This document shows positions 24,237 to 32,326 of a stretch of DNA of 64,000 nt, piece after piece. The position numbers and the translations under genes were made by a program. Positions within the stretch are counted from its first letter, which is position 1. Every line of letters begins with the position of its first letter. The notes beneath the pieces were generated by a model. That model searched no databases. It was given only the letters and a program-made list of their open reading frames with translations, and was not told the DNA's origin. The stretch spans positions 1 to 64,000 of the forward strand of contig CAZACK010000015.1 of NCBI GenBank assembly GCA_964483455.1, read 5' to 3'. The stretch is from CAYZJD01 sp964483455. Lineage in GTDB: Bacteria > Acidobacteriota > Terriglobia > Bryobacterales > Bryobacteraceae.

Positions 24237-25643
24237 ATTTCTTTTGGCGGCCACCAGGTCTTCGATGTGGACCAGTTCCGTCGGATAGTCGCCGGTGTAG
24301 CAGGCGTAGCAATACTCCATCCGGTCGTCGTTTACGGCTTCGCGCAAGGCGCTGAGCGGCAGGTACCCGAGAGTGTCCGCTTCGACGAACTTGCGGATCT
24401 CCTCCACCGTATTGTTGGCGGCGATCAGCTCCCGCTTGGTCGGCGTATCCACTCCGTAGAAACAGGGCGAGATCGTGGGCGGGCAGGAAATCCGCAGGTG
24501 CACCTCGCGCGCGCCGGCGCTGCGCACCATGCGCACGATCTTGCGGCTGGTGGTGCCCCGCACGATCGAATCGTCCACCAGCACCACGCTCTTGCCCTCC
24601 AGCATGTGCCGTACCGGGTTCAGCTTCAGCTTGACCCCGAAGTCGCGGATCGCCTGCGACGGCTCGATGAACGTGCGCCCCACATAGTGGTTGCGGATCA
24701 ACGCCTGGCGGAACGGAATGCCGGATTCGGCCGAATAGCCAATGGCAGCGGCGACGCCCGAGTCCGGCACCGGCACCACCACATCCGCCGGGACGGCATG
24801 CTCGCGGGCGAGCCTGCGGCCGAGCATCTCGCGCGACTGCCCGACGGCCCGGCCGAATACGATCGAATCAGGCCGCGAGAAATACACGTGCTCGAACACA
24901 CAGTGCGCCGGTGAACGCGTCGGCGCGTATCGCTCGCGGGTGAGCCCCTCGGGACCGACGATCACCATCTCGCCCGGCTCGACGTCGCCGAGGTAAACCG
25001 CGCCGATCAGGTCGAAGGCGCAAGTCTCTGAGGCGAACACGTAGCTCTTCTTCCCGCCCGAGAGCTCCATCTGGCCCATGGCCAGCGGCCGGAAGCCGTG
25101 GGGGTCCCGCGCCACGATCACCCGGTCCTGCGCCAGGAACACAAGCGAGAAGGCCCCGTCGACGGCCAGCAGCGCCTCGCGCAGCGCGCCGGCCAGAGTC
25201 CGCTCCCGCGACCGGGCCACCAGGTGGAGGATGACCTCCGTGTCGCTCGACGCCTGGAAGATCGAGCCATCCGCCTCCAGTTCGCTGCGAAGTTCGGTGG
25301 CGTTGGTGAGATTGCCGTTGTGCGCCACCGCGATACTGCCCTTGTTGCAGGTGACGGATAAGGGCTGCGCATTCAGCAGCACCGTATCCCCGGCGGTCGA
25401 ATAGCGCGTGTGGCCGATCGCCGACTCGCCGGGCAGCAAGTCAAACACTTCCGGGGTGAAGATCTCGGCCACAAGGCCCATCCGCTTGTGGCAATGGATG
25501 GTCTGCCCGTCGCTGGTGGCGATCCCGGCGCTCTCCTGCCCGCGGTGCTGGAGCGCGTACAAGCCGAGGTACGCCAGGTTCGCCGCTTCCGGATGGCCGT
25601 AAATGGCGAAGACGCCGCACTCTTCGTGGAGCTTGTCGAACAT
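24231..25643 (-). CDS. purF: Amidophosphoribosyltransferase PurF
   Basis: PurF makes phosphoribosylamine from PRPP and glutamine, the first step of purine synthesis. After a short MFDKLHEE leader comes the catalytic Cys (ECGVFAIYG), then LQHRGQESAGI and IGHTRYSTAG of the glutaminase half. The PRPP loop VVLVDDSIVRGTTSRKIV and CPPTISPCFYGVDTP with further Cys support an iron-sulfur-type enzyme. At 470 residues it is standard length. It follows purL by 4 nt. Confidence 0.96.
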   Translation of the reverse strand: MFDKLHEECGVFAIYGHPEAANLAYLGLYALQHRGQESAGIATSDGQTIHCHKRMGLVAEIFTPEVFDLLPGESAIGHTRYSTAGDTVLLNAQPLSVTCNKGSIAVAHNGNLTNATELRSELEADGSIFQASSDTEVILHLVARSRERTLAGALREALLAVDGAFSLVFLAQDRVIVARDPHGFRPLAMGQMELSGGKKSYVFASETCAFDLIGAVYLGDVEPGEMVIVGPEGLTRERYAPTRSPAHCVFEHVYFSRPDSIVFGRAVGQSREMLGRRLAREHAVPADVVVPVPDSGVAAAIGYSAESGIPFRQALIRNHYVGRTFIEPSQAIRDFGVKLKLNPVRHMLEGKSVVLVDDSIVRGTTSRKIVRMVRSAGAREVHLRISCPPTISPCFYGVDTPTKRELIAANNTVEEIRKFVEADTLGYLPLSALREAVNDDRMEYCYACYTGDYPTELVHIEDLVAAKRNR

Positions 25644-25647
25644 TCGA

Positions 25648-27876
25648 TTACGTCCGGAGCCGCGATTCGAGCGCCCCTTCCCAGAGTGCCCGTAAGCGCC
25701 CGATGTCCGAATCGATCAACATCCGCTGCCCGTTACGGATTTGTAACTCCCCTTCGATGGTAGCACCGATCTCCAGAACCTCGACGCCGTGTCTTGCGGC
25801 GACGCGCCGCACCTCGTCCGGCCGGTCCGTAGAGATCACGATGCGCGACGGCCCTTCGTGGAACAGCAGAAACTCATCGCGCATCGGGCTGGCGAGCGCG
25901 ACCGAGGCGCCGACGCCCGCCGGACCGAAGCACGATTCGGCCAGCGCCACCGCCAGCCCGCCGTCGCTCACGTCGTGCGACGATTCCGCCAGCCCTTGCG
26001 CCGCTACATCGCGCATCGCCGCCTGCACCCGCTTCTCATAGTCCATATCCAGCGCCGGCGGCAGGCCCCATTTCCGCTTGAGGATGACCTTGGCGTACTG
26101 AGTTCCGCCGAAGCGCACTGGCTCGCACGCGCCGACCCCGCCGAGCAGCATCACCGCGCGGCCGGGTTTCTTAAAATCGATCGTCAGCGGCGGTCCGGTC
26201 TTCAGCAAGCCGACGATTCCCACCACCGGCGTGGGATCGACCGCCTCCCCGAGCGTCTCGTTGTACAGGCTGACGTTGCCGCCGGTGATCGGCGTCTCGA
26301 AGAAGGCGCAGGCCTCGCCCATGCCCTCGATCGCCTCGACAAGCTGCGCCATGATTTCCGGGCGCTCGGGATTGCCGAAGTTCAGGCAGTTGGTCGCGGC
26401 CACGGGAAAGGCTCCGGTCGCCGCCAGGTTGCGGCAGCACTCCACCACCGCCAGCCGCGCTCCTTCCCGCGGCGAGAGGGAACAGTAGCGGCCACTTCCG
26501 TCCAGGGCCATCGCCACCGAAGTCCCGGTTTCCTTGATCCGCACGACGGCCGCATCGCCTCCCGGCCCTTGCGTGGTGTTCGTCCGGACCATGTAGTCGT
26601 ACTGCTCCCAGATCCAGCGCTTCGAGCAGATATCTCCGGAGGCGAGCAGCGCCTCGAGATCGGCTTGCAGATCGCCGGCCGGGATCTCCGGCGCCTCCAC
26701 CGGCGCGTGGCGCAACGGCCGCGTGTGCGGCCGATCGTACAGAGGCGCTTCATCGGCCAGCTTGCGGTTCGGAATTTCGGCCACCACCACGCCGTGGTCC
26801 TTGACCCGCAGCAGCCCGTCGCCGGTCACCTTCCCGATGGTGACCGCGTCGAGACCCCATTTACGGAAGACGCGGAAAACCTCGTCCTCGCGTCCCTTGT
26901 CCGCCACCAGCAGCATCCGCTCCTGCGATTCCGACAGCATGATCTCGTAGGGAGTCATGCCCGTCTCGCGCTGCGGCACGTATTTCAGGTCGATCTCGAT
27001 GCCCGTGCCGCCGCGGCTGCCCATCTCGCAGGTGGAGCACGTCAGGCCGGCCGCGCCCATGTCCTGAATGCCGACGATCGCGCCGGTCTGCATCGCCTCC
27101 AGGCACGCTTCCAGGAGCAACTTCTCCATGAACGGGTCGCCGACCTGCACGTTCGGGCGCTTCTGCTTCGACTCCTCGGTGAATTCCGCCGAGGCCATCG
27201 ACGCGCCGTGGATGCCGTCCTTGCCGGTCTTGGCGCCCACGTAGATCACCGGGTTCCCTTCCCCGCTGGCCCGCGCGTAGAAGATGTCGTCCTTCTTGAA
27301 CACGCCCAGGGCGAACACGTTCACCAGCGGGTTCCCGTTGTAGCCGGGTTCGAAGACGCACTCCCCGCCGATGGTGGGAACACCGAAGCAGTTGCCGTAA
27401 TGGGCGATGCCGGCGACGACACCCGAGAGGATCCGCTTGTTGCGAGCGCCCACCTCCGGATCGTCGAGCGGCCCGAATCGAAGCGAGTCCATCACCGCGA
27501 TGGGCCGGGCGCCCATGGTGAAGATGTCCCGCAGGATGCCGCCGACGCCGGTGGCCGCGCCCTGAAACGGCTCGATGAAGCTCGGGTGGTTGTGCGACTC
27601 GATCTTGAAGGCGATGGCGTAGCCGTCGCCGATGTCGATGATGCCGGCGTTTTCTCCAGGCCCTTGCAACACCAGCTTGCTGCGGGTGGGCAGCTTCTTC
27701 AGGTGCAGCCGCGAGCTCTTGTAGGAGCAGTGCTCGCTCCACATCACGCTGAAGATGCCCAGCTCGGTGTACGATGGCTCCCGGCCGAGGATCGAACAGA
27801 TCTTGTCGTATTCCTCCGGTGTCAACTGGTGGGCAGTAACAAGATCCGGAGTAATCGCACTCATTGCGCCGGCCAT
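25648..27876 (-). CDS. purL: Phosphoribosylformylglycinamidine synthase subunit PurL
   Basis: This is the ATP-dependent large subunit of the small-type FGAM synthase, working with PurQ and PurS. The 742-residue protein has SVMWSEHCSYKSSR, the FKIESHNHPSFIEPFQGA motif, VYVGAKTGKDGIHGASMASA and the second-half motifs PITGGNVSLYNET and SHDVSDGGLAVALAES. Length fits the Bacillus-type PurL. ATG 27876 is used; an ATG four codons later is equally plausible. It lies 4 nt after purQ. Confidence 0.96.
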   Translation of the reverse strand: MAGAMSAITPDLVTAHQLTPEEYDKICSILGREPSYTELGIFSVMWSEHCSYKSSRLHLKKLPTRSKLVLQGPGENAGIIDIGDGYAIAFKIESHNHPSFIEPFQGAATGVGGILRDIFTMGARPIAVMDSLRFGPLDDPEVGARNKRILSGVVAGIAHYGNCFGVPTIGGECVFEPGYNGNPLVNVFALGVFKKDDIFYARASGEGNPVIYVGAKTGKDGIHGASMASAEFTEESKQKRPNVQVGDPFMEKLLLEACLEAMQTGAIVGIQDMGAAGLTCSTCEMGSRGGTGIEIDLKYVPQRETGMTPYEIMLSESQERMLLVADKGREDEVFRVFRKWGLDAVTIGKVTGDGLLRVKDHGVVVAEIPNRKLADEAPLYDRPHTRPLRHAPVEAPEIPAGDLQADLEALLASGDICSKRWIWEQYDYMVRTNTTQGPGGDAAVVRIKETGTSVAMALDGSGRYCSLSPREGARLAVVECCRNLAATGAFPVAATNCLNFGNPERPEIMAQLVEAIEGMGEACAFFETPITGGNVSLYNETLGEAVDPTPVVGIVGLLKTGPPLTIDFKKPGRAVMLLGGVGACEPVRFGGTQYAKVILKRKWGLPPALDMDYEKRVQAAMRDVAAQGLAESSHDVSDGGLAVALAESCFGPAGVGASVALASPMRDEFLLFHEGPSRIVISTDRPDEVRRVAARHGVEVLEIGATIEGELQIRNGQRMLIDSDIGRLRALWEGALESRLRT

Positions 27877-27880
27877 TGCT

Positions 27881-28549
27881 TCATCGAACCGCCATCGCCG
27901 CCACCATCGACTGAAACACCACCAGCCCGTCGGTCGAGCCCATCAGCGGGTCGGTGGCGCGCTCGGGGTGCGGCATCAGGCCCATGACGTTGCGCTCGCG
28001 GTTCACGATGCCGGCGATATCGCGCAGCGATCCGTTAGGGTTGTCCACGTAGCGGAACGCGACGCGGTCTTCCGCTTCGAGTTCGTCCAGCGTCCGGTCG
28101 TCGGCGTAATAGCAGCCCTCCCCGTGGGCTATTGAAAACGTGAGCACCTGCCCGGGCTGGGCTGCCGCGGTGAACGGAGTGTTTGTGGTGACGGTCCGCA
28201 ACGCCACCGGCCGGCAGATGAATTTCAGGCTGCGGTTGCGGATCAGCGCGCCGGGGAGCAGGCCGCACTCCACCAGAATTTGAAACCCGTTGCAGATGCC
28301 GAGCACCAGGCCTCCGCCGGCGGCGAACGACCGCACCGCTTCCATCACCGGAGAGAACTTGGCGATCGCTCCGCAGCGCAGGTAGTCGCCATAGGAGAAG
28401 CCCCCTGGCAGAATGACGGCGTCCACGTCGCCGAGTCGTGGGGAATCGTGCCAGATGAACTCGGCCGGCTGGCCGAGATTGTGGGAGAGCGAGTACCAGG
28501 CATCGTGATCGCAGTTGCTGCCTGGAAACACGACCACGCCGAATCTCAT
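27881..28549 (-). CDS. purQ: Phosphoribosylformylglycinamidine synthase glutaminase PurQ
   Basis: The class I glutaminase motifs are complete: VVVFPGSNCDHDAW at the N-terminus, VILPGGFSYGDYLRCGAIAK, the nucleophile in LVLGICNGFQILVECGLLPG, and the His-Glu pair in MGLMPHPERATDP. PurQ supplies ammonia to PurL. The third subunit, PurS, usually next to purQ, is not visible beside it; the upstream gene is a Tudor-like protein instead. Confidence 0.95.
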   Translation of the reverse strand: MRFGVVVFPGSNCDHDAWYSLSHNLGQPAEFIWHDSPRLGDVDAVILPGGFSYGDYLRCGAIAKFSPVMEAVRSFAAGGGLVLGICNGFQILVECGLLPGALIRNRSLKFICRPVALRTVTTNTPFTAAAQPGQVLTFSIAHGEGCYYADDRTLDELEAEDRVAFRYVDNPNGSLRDIAGIVNRERNVMGLMPHPERATDPLMGSTDGLVVFQSMVAAMAVR

Positions 28550-28597
28550 GAGAGACCCTCAGTCTAACACTTCGTTCGGGGGAGGCTGGGCGGCGCT

Positions 28598-28837
28598 TCA
28601 GCCGGCCGCTACCGCCGGAGCCACTTTCGGCTTCCGGCTCCGCGATTTCTTCTCCGTCGGCGGCTGCCGGTCGCTCTTCTTCAGGTTCGGAAAGACGATC
28701 GGGGTGACGAACTTCTTCTCACCGTGATCGTCAAACTTGATCACAAGGTGCTCCTCATTGCTCCACAGCACCGTACCGAAGCCGAACTTCGGGTGCTCGA
28801 CCTGAGCTCCTTGCGCAAACGGGGGTTTCGCTGCCAT
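28598..28837 (-). CDS. Stand-alone PcrA/UvrD C-terminal Tudor-like domain protein
   Basis: A 79-residue protein. Residues ~7-48 (AQVEHPKFGFGTVLWSNEEH and IKFDDHGEKKFVTPIV) match the short Tudor-like domain at the end of PcrA/UvrD helicases, with the typical V-x-H-xx-FG-x-G-x-V and FD-xx-G-x-K pattern. The rest is a basic tail (KKSRSRKPK). No helicase part is present. In PcrA this domain contacts RNA polymerase, so a role near transcription or nucleic acids is possible. It lies 48 nt upstream of purQ and may share its transcript. Confidence 0.7.
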   Translation of the reverse strand: MAAKPPFAQGAQVEHPKFGFGTVLWSNEEHLVIKFDDHGEKKFVTPIVFPNLKKSDRQPPTEKKSRSRKPKVAPAVAAG

Positions 28838-28984
28838 TGGTGGGCGGGACTCCTGAATTCCAATCTAACAAATCCGATTGGAATTGTCTAATTCCGTGGG
28901 AGTGGGGTCTCCGGCCACAGGGCAAGTGCTCCCTCGGGCTCTTTCAGTTGAACGGGGTGTTGCGAGCGACGTGCGCGGCCGCCC
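28838..28984. other. Short spacer, nothing recognised
   Basis: 147 bases between the DUF1080 stop and the Tudor gene start, both on the minus strand. It should hold the Tudor/pur promoter. No clear -35/-10 pair or hairpin terminator is seen. Confidence 0.4.
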
Positions 28985-30184
28985 CTACTTCCCGGGCTCC
29001 AGCACCTCGATATCCTTGAACCACACCTCGGTGGGCCACTTGCTGCCGTGGGCCTGGAGAGCAATGTGGCCATCGAGGCGGCCGGCGGTGTCGTTGAGGA
29101 GGTCCACCGTCTTGACTCCGTTGACGTGGAAGACGATGCGCCGGCCGTGGAGGGAGGCCGTCAGCTCGTTCCAGTCGCCGGTTTTGACCGCGAGGTTGTC
29201 TTCCGGGCCCGTCACCCAGTTGCGCCCGCCGGTTTCCCACAGCCCGCCAGTGCGCTTGTCCTCCCCGATCTCCACCTCGTAGGCGGCCAGCGTGGTCTGA
29301 TCGGCACGCACGAAAAAGCCGCTGTTTCCTTTCACCATTTTGAACTTCACCCGCGCGGTGAGGTCCTTGAATGACCGGTCGGAGATCATGAAGCCGACGC
29401 GCGTGTCGTTGGGAGCGCTCTTCGCGTGGATCGCGCCGTCCTCGATCGTCCACTCGCCGCCGCCCGACGGCGTCCAGCCCTCGAAGGACTCGCCGTTCCA
29501 GAGCGGCTTCCACACGTGCCGCCCGAGGTCCTTGATGCGAATGCTCCGCCACCGCACCTGGGCCGGCTTGGCTCCTTTGAAGGCATGCACCTGAAGGCCG
29601 ATGTAACCCGACTGGTCGAGCGGGTCCACCACGTCGGCGCACGGCACGCCGTTCACCCAGGTCTTGATCGAGTCGCCGGCGGCGACGATCCGGTAGCGGT
29701 TCCACTGGTTATCACGGAAGGCTTTGCTCGCCTGGGGATCGGAGGAGATATTATGGATCCAGCCGCGGCGGGCCTCGTCGTAGATGCCACCCGAGGTGCC
29801 CTCCTTTTCCGTCGAGATCTCCACCTGGTAGCCGTAGAACCGGCCGGCCGCGTGCTTGTGCTTTTGGACCTTGCCGCCATCCACAAACCAGGCCTCGGTG
29901 TCCGCCGGGTAGCGACGGCTTCGAATCTGAACGCCGGAGTTGAGCACGGGATCGACTTTCACTTCGAATTCCAGGATGAAGTCGCCGTACTCCTTGTTCG
30001 TGCACAGGAACGTGTTCGGGCTCCCTTCGGCGGTCGTGCCGACGATGGCGCCGTCCTCGACGCGGTACGTGGCGAATCCGTTGCACACCTCCCAGCCTTC
30101 GAGGGTCTTGCCGTCGAACAGCGGGACCAGCCCTTCGTCGGCCGCGGCAGCGGCCAGAGCGACAAGAATGAGCAGAGATCTCAT
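28985..30184 (-). CDS. Exported protein with two tandem DUF1080 (3-keto-disaccharide hydrolase-like) domains
   Basis: After a signal peptide (MRSLLILVALAAAAA) the protein has two copies of the DUF1080 jelly-roll domain. The first opens with LVPLFDGKTLEGWEVCNGF and the second with KPLWNGESFEGWTPSGGGEW; both include the inner-strand pattern LEFEVKVDPVLNSGVQIRSR / RVKFKMVKGNSGFFVRADQ and a KTWVNGVPCADVVD / VFHVNGVKTVDLLND segment. Family members act on oxidised disaccharides or bind sugars. Length 399 residues equals two domains. It stands divergent from the next gene with a 138-nt spacer. Confidence 0.88.
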   Translation of the reverse strand: MRSLLILVALAAAAADEGLVPLFDGKTLEGWEVCNGFATYRVEDGAIVGTTAEGSPNTFLCTNKEYGDFILEFEVKVDPVLNSGVQIRSRRYPADTEAWFVDGGKVQKHKHAAGRFYGYQVEISTEKEGTSGGIYDEARRGWIHNISSDPQASKAFRDNQWNRYRIVAAGDSIKTWVNGVPCADVVDPLDQSGYIGLQVHAFKGAKPAQVRWRSIRIKDLGRHVWKPLWNGESFEGWTPSGGGEWTIEDGAIHAKSAPNDTRVGFMISDRSFKDLTARVKFKMVKGNSGFFVRADQTTLAAYEVEIGEDKRTGGLWETGGRNWVTGPEDNLAVKTGDWNELTASLHGRRIVFHVNGVKTVDLLNDTAGRLDGHIALQAHGSKWPTEVWFKDIEVLEPGK

Positions 30185-30322
30185 GGCCAGTCATGGTAAC
30201 CCAATTACCGCAATGGGTGCATCGCCCCGGCGGAATCTCGTCACCCCCTCCCATACGAGACGGCATGAGGAGAGAGTCTCTGGCTCAGACAGACCAGAAG
30301 CCGATCTATGATAAAGGAAGAT

Positions 30323-30940
30323 ATGCTCCGATTTGCCCGTCGCGCGGTTCCAGCGCTCGGGTTTCTTCTTGCCGCCGCGTCCGCCCAGGTCATCGAATTC
30401 GAGTCGGGCGGCCTGAGGTACCAGACGCTGTCCAAGAACGGCGTCACGGTCATGTACGCGCACCTGCCATCGCAGGTCCGCGACTACGCCATCGTCCAGG
30501 TCGCCGTCGCCAACGGCGCCACCGGCCCGTGCCTGGTCCGGCCGGAGGACTTCGCTTTCCACCGGGAAGGCGGCCATGCCGTCCGAGCGGCCCCGGCCGA
30601 GAAAGTCGTCAATGAGTTTCTGGAACGCGCCAGCCGCGACGACGTCATCAAGCTGGTGGCTACGTACGAGATCGGTCTCTACGGCATCGGACGCATCCGG
30701 TCCACCAACGGCTACGAGAAGCGCCGCCAGGCGGCGGTGGCCGAACTCGGTTCGGCCAAACTGAAGGCGGCCGCAGCCGCTTCGGCCATTGCGCTGATCG
30801 AAACGAAGCTGAAGCCCGGGGAGTCGACCGACGGGGCGATCTTCTTCCCAGCCTCCGGCCGGCCTTTGACCGGATTGCGGCTTGCCGTCACGGTCGCCGG
30901 ACAGCGGTTCGAGTTCGAGCCGGAGGGCGAGGCGCAGTAG
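30323..30940 (+). CDS. Exported protein of unknown function
   Basis: ATG 30323 is chosen because AAAGGAAG lies just before it; a 5-codon longer form starts at 30308 without such a site. The 205-residue product has a signal peptide (FARRAVPALGFLLAAASAQ) and a beta-rich body (FESGGLRYQTLSKNGVTVMY, YAIVQVAVANGATGPCLVRP) that suggests an immunoglobulin-like domain, with an Ala/Lys-rich helix near the end. I do not recognise a family. Confidence 0.75.
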   Translation: MLRFARRAVPALGFLLAAASAQVIEFESGGLRYQTLSKNGVTVMYAHLPSQVRDYAIVQVAVANGATGPCLVRPEDFAFHREGGHAVRAAPAEKVVNEFLERASRDDVIKLVATYEIGLYGIGRIRSTNGYEKRRQAAVAELGSAKLKAAAAASAIALIETKLKPGESTDGAIFFPASGRPLTGLRLAVTVAGQRFEFEPEGEAQ

Positions 30941-30942
30941 CC

Positions 30943-30968
30943 GGTTATCCAGTTGTTCGGTCGGGCGC
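30943..30968. repeat. Short piece of the AACCG/CGGTT repeat family
   Basis: GGTTATCCAGTTGTTCGGTCGGGC directly after the stop at 30940 resembles one or two units of the repeat at 1204-1285. It is too short and diverged to be certain. Confidence 0.4.
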
Positions 30969-30985
30969 TATTGTTTCGTTCCCTC

Positions 30986-31014
30986 TTGCAATCCCCTGCA
31001 AACTAGACTATGCT
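30986..31014 (+). promoter_or_regulatory. Probable sigma-70-type promoter of the cysH operon
   Basis: TTGCAA at 30986-30991 and TATGCT at 31009-31014 are separated by exactly 17 nt. Transcription would begin near 31021, leaving a leader of about 15 nt before the cysH ATG at 31036. Both hexamers are only partial matches to consensus. Confidence 0.5.
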
Positions 31015-31035
31015 GATAGGAAATAGGGTATTTGC

Positions 31036-31782
31036 ATGCGCTCCGAGGAACAACTCAGCCAACTGGAGGCGCCGGAACTGCTCCGCTGGGCAGCGGAGAC
31101 GTTCGGTAAAAGCCTTTTGATTTCAACGAGTTTCCAGAGGGAAGGGATGGTGATTCTGGACATGGCCTCGCGGGTCTGTCCGGACGTGCATGTAATAACC
31201 CTGGACACGGGCCGGTTGCCCGAGGAGACGCACCGGATGATAGAAACCGTACGGGAACGGTACGGTTTCCGGGTGGAGGTGGTTCTGCCCGATCCGGGCG
31301 AGGTCGCCGAGTTGGTCGTGAAGCATGGCCCCAACGCGTTTTACCACAGCCTGTCTCTTCGCATGCTGTGCTGCGAGATCCGGAAGATTCGCCCGCTGAA
31401 GCGCAAACTGGCGCACTATCGCGCCTGGGTGGTGGGATTGCGCCGCGCGCAGACCGCCGCCCGTTCGGCAACGCGCCAAGTAGAGGAGCAGGATGGGCTG
31501 TTGAAGATCAGCCCGCTAGCCGATTGGACATCAGGACAGGTCGCCGAGTACATCCGCGTCCACCACGTCCCGGAGCATCCGCTGTATGCTAGAGGGTATG
31601 CCTCGATTGGCTGCACTCCCTGCACACGCCCGGTCGTAGAAGGGGAAGAGGAGCGAGCCGGCCGGTGGTGGTGGGAGCAAGACTCCCAGAAGGAATGCGG
31701 AATTCACTTTTCCCCGAATGGGTCGGCGCGTCCGGCATACGACGTGCCTTTGGGGACTGTCCTGAAAGGAGCAAATGCATAA
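31036..31782 (+). CDS. cysH: Adenylyl-sulfate/phosphoadenylyl-sulfate reductase CysH
   Basis: The enzyme reduces activated sulfate to sulfite. The 248-residue protein has LLISTSFQREGMVILDMASR, VITLDTGRLPEETHRMIE and the paired Cys motif MLCCEIRKIRPL with CTPC near residue 196 and the catalytic ECGIHF. The CC...CxxC set binds a 4Fe-4S cluster and marks the assimilatory APS-reductase type, although some members use PAPS. It overlaps cysC by 8 nt. Confidence 0.93.
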   Translation: MRSEEQLSQLEAPELLRWAAETFGKSLLISTSFQREGMVILDMASRVCPDVHVITLDTGRLPEETHRMIETVRERYGFRVEVVLPDPGEVAELVVKHGPNAFYHSLSLRMLCCEIRKIRPLKRKLAHYRAWVVGLRRAQTAARSATRQVEEQDGLLKISPLADWTSGQVAEYIRVHHVPEHPLYARGYASIGCTPCTRPVVEGEEERAGRWWWEQDSQKECGIHFSPNGSARPAYDVPLGTVLKGANA

Positions 31783-32326
31783 GGGGTTCACGTTGTGGTT
31801 CACCGGGCTTTCCGGAGCAGGAAAGAGCACAGTTTCAGACATCATCTACAAGCAGCTAAAGGAGCTTGGAGCGAAAGTGGAGATCCTCGACGGCGACGTC
31901 GTGAGGACGCACTTGTCGAAGGGGCTTGGTTTCAGCAAAGAGGACCGGGACATTAATATCCGGCGGATCGGCTTCGTGTGCGAACTGCTGTCGCGCAACG
32001 GAGTGATCGCGATCGGGGCTGCCATCTCGCCGTACCGAGCGATCCGGGATGAAATTCGCGCCAAAGTGAAGAATTTCGTCGAGGTGTACGTCCACTGCCC
32101 GATGGAGGTTCTCATCGAGCGGGACGTCAAGGGTCTGTACAAGAAGGCGCTGGCAGGCGAAATTGCGAATTTCACGGGCGTATCCGATCCGTACGAACCG
32201 CCTCTGAATCCGGAAGTGGTCATCGACTCCTCGAAGGAGACGCCGGAGGAGAGCGCGGATAAGATCTGGGACAAGCTCGAGGAACTCGGCTACATCTCCA
32301 TTTCGCGCAAGGCCCTGGCCATCTGA
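31775..32326 (+). CDS. cysC: Adenylyl-sulfate kinase CysC
   Basis: CysC phosphorylates APS to PAPS. The P-loop is GLSGAGKSTVSD, the substrate region is LDGDVVRTHLSKGLGFSKED with INIRRIGFVCELLSRNGV, and ISPYRAIRDEIR and VYVHCPMEVLIERDVKGLY complete the family pattern. Length 183 residues is normal. ATG 31775 lies inside the end of cysH, so the two are coupled. The stop overlaps the next frame (see PHP gene). No ATP sulfurylase gene is in the window. Confidence 0.94.
   Translation: MHKGFTLWFTGLSGAGKSTVSDIIYKQLKELGAKVEILDGDVVRTHLSKGLGFSKEDRDINIRRIGFVCELLSRNGVIAIGAAISPYRAIRDEIRAKVKNFVEVYVHCPMEVLIERDVKGLYKKALAGEIANFTGVSDPYEPPLNPEVVIDSSKETPEESADKIWDKLEELGYISISRKALAI

Noticed and set aside
25789..27987. 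732-residue plus-strand frame
   Set aside because: It lies antisense to purL, whose motifs are complete; the His/Arg/Gln-rich composition is typical of an antisense shadow in GC-rich DNA.
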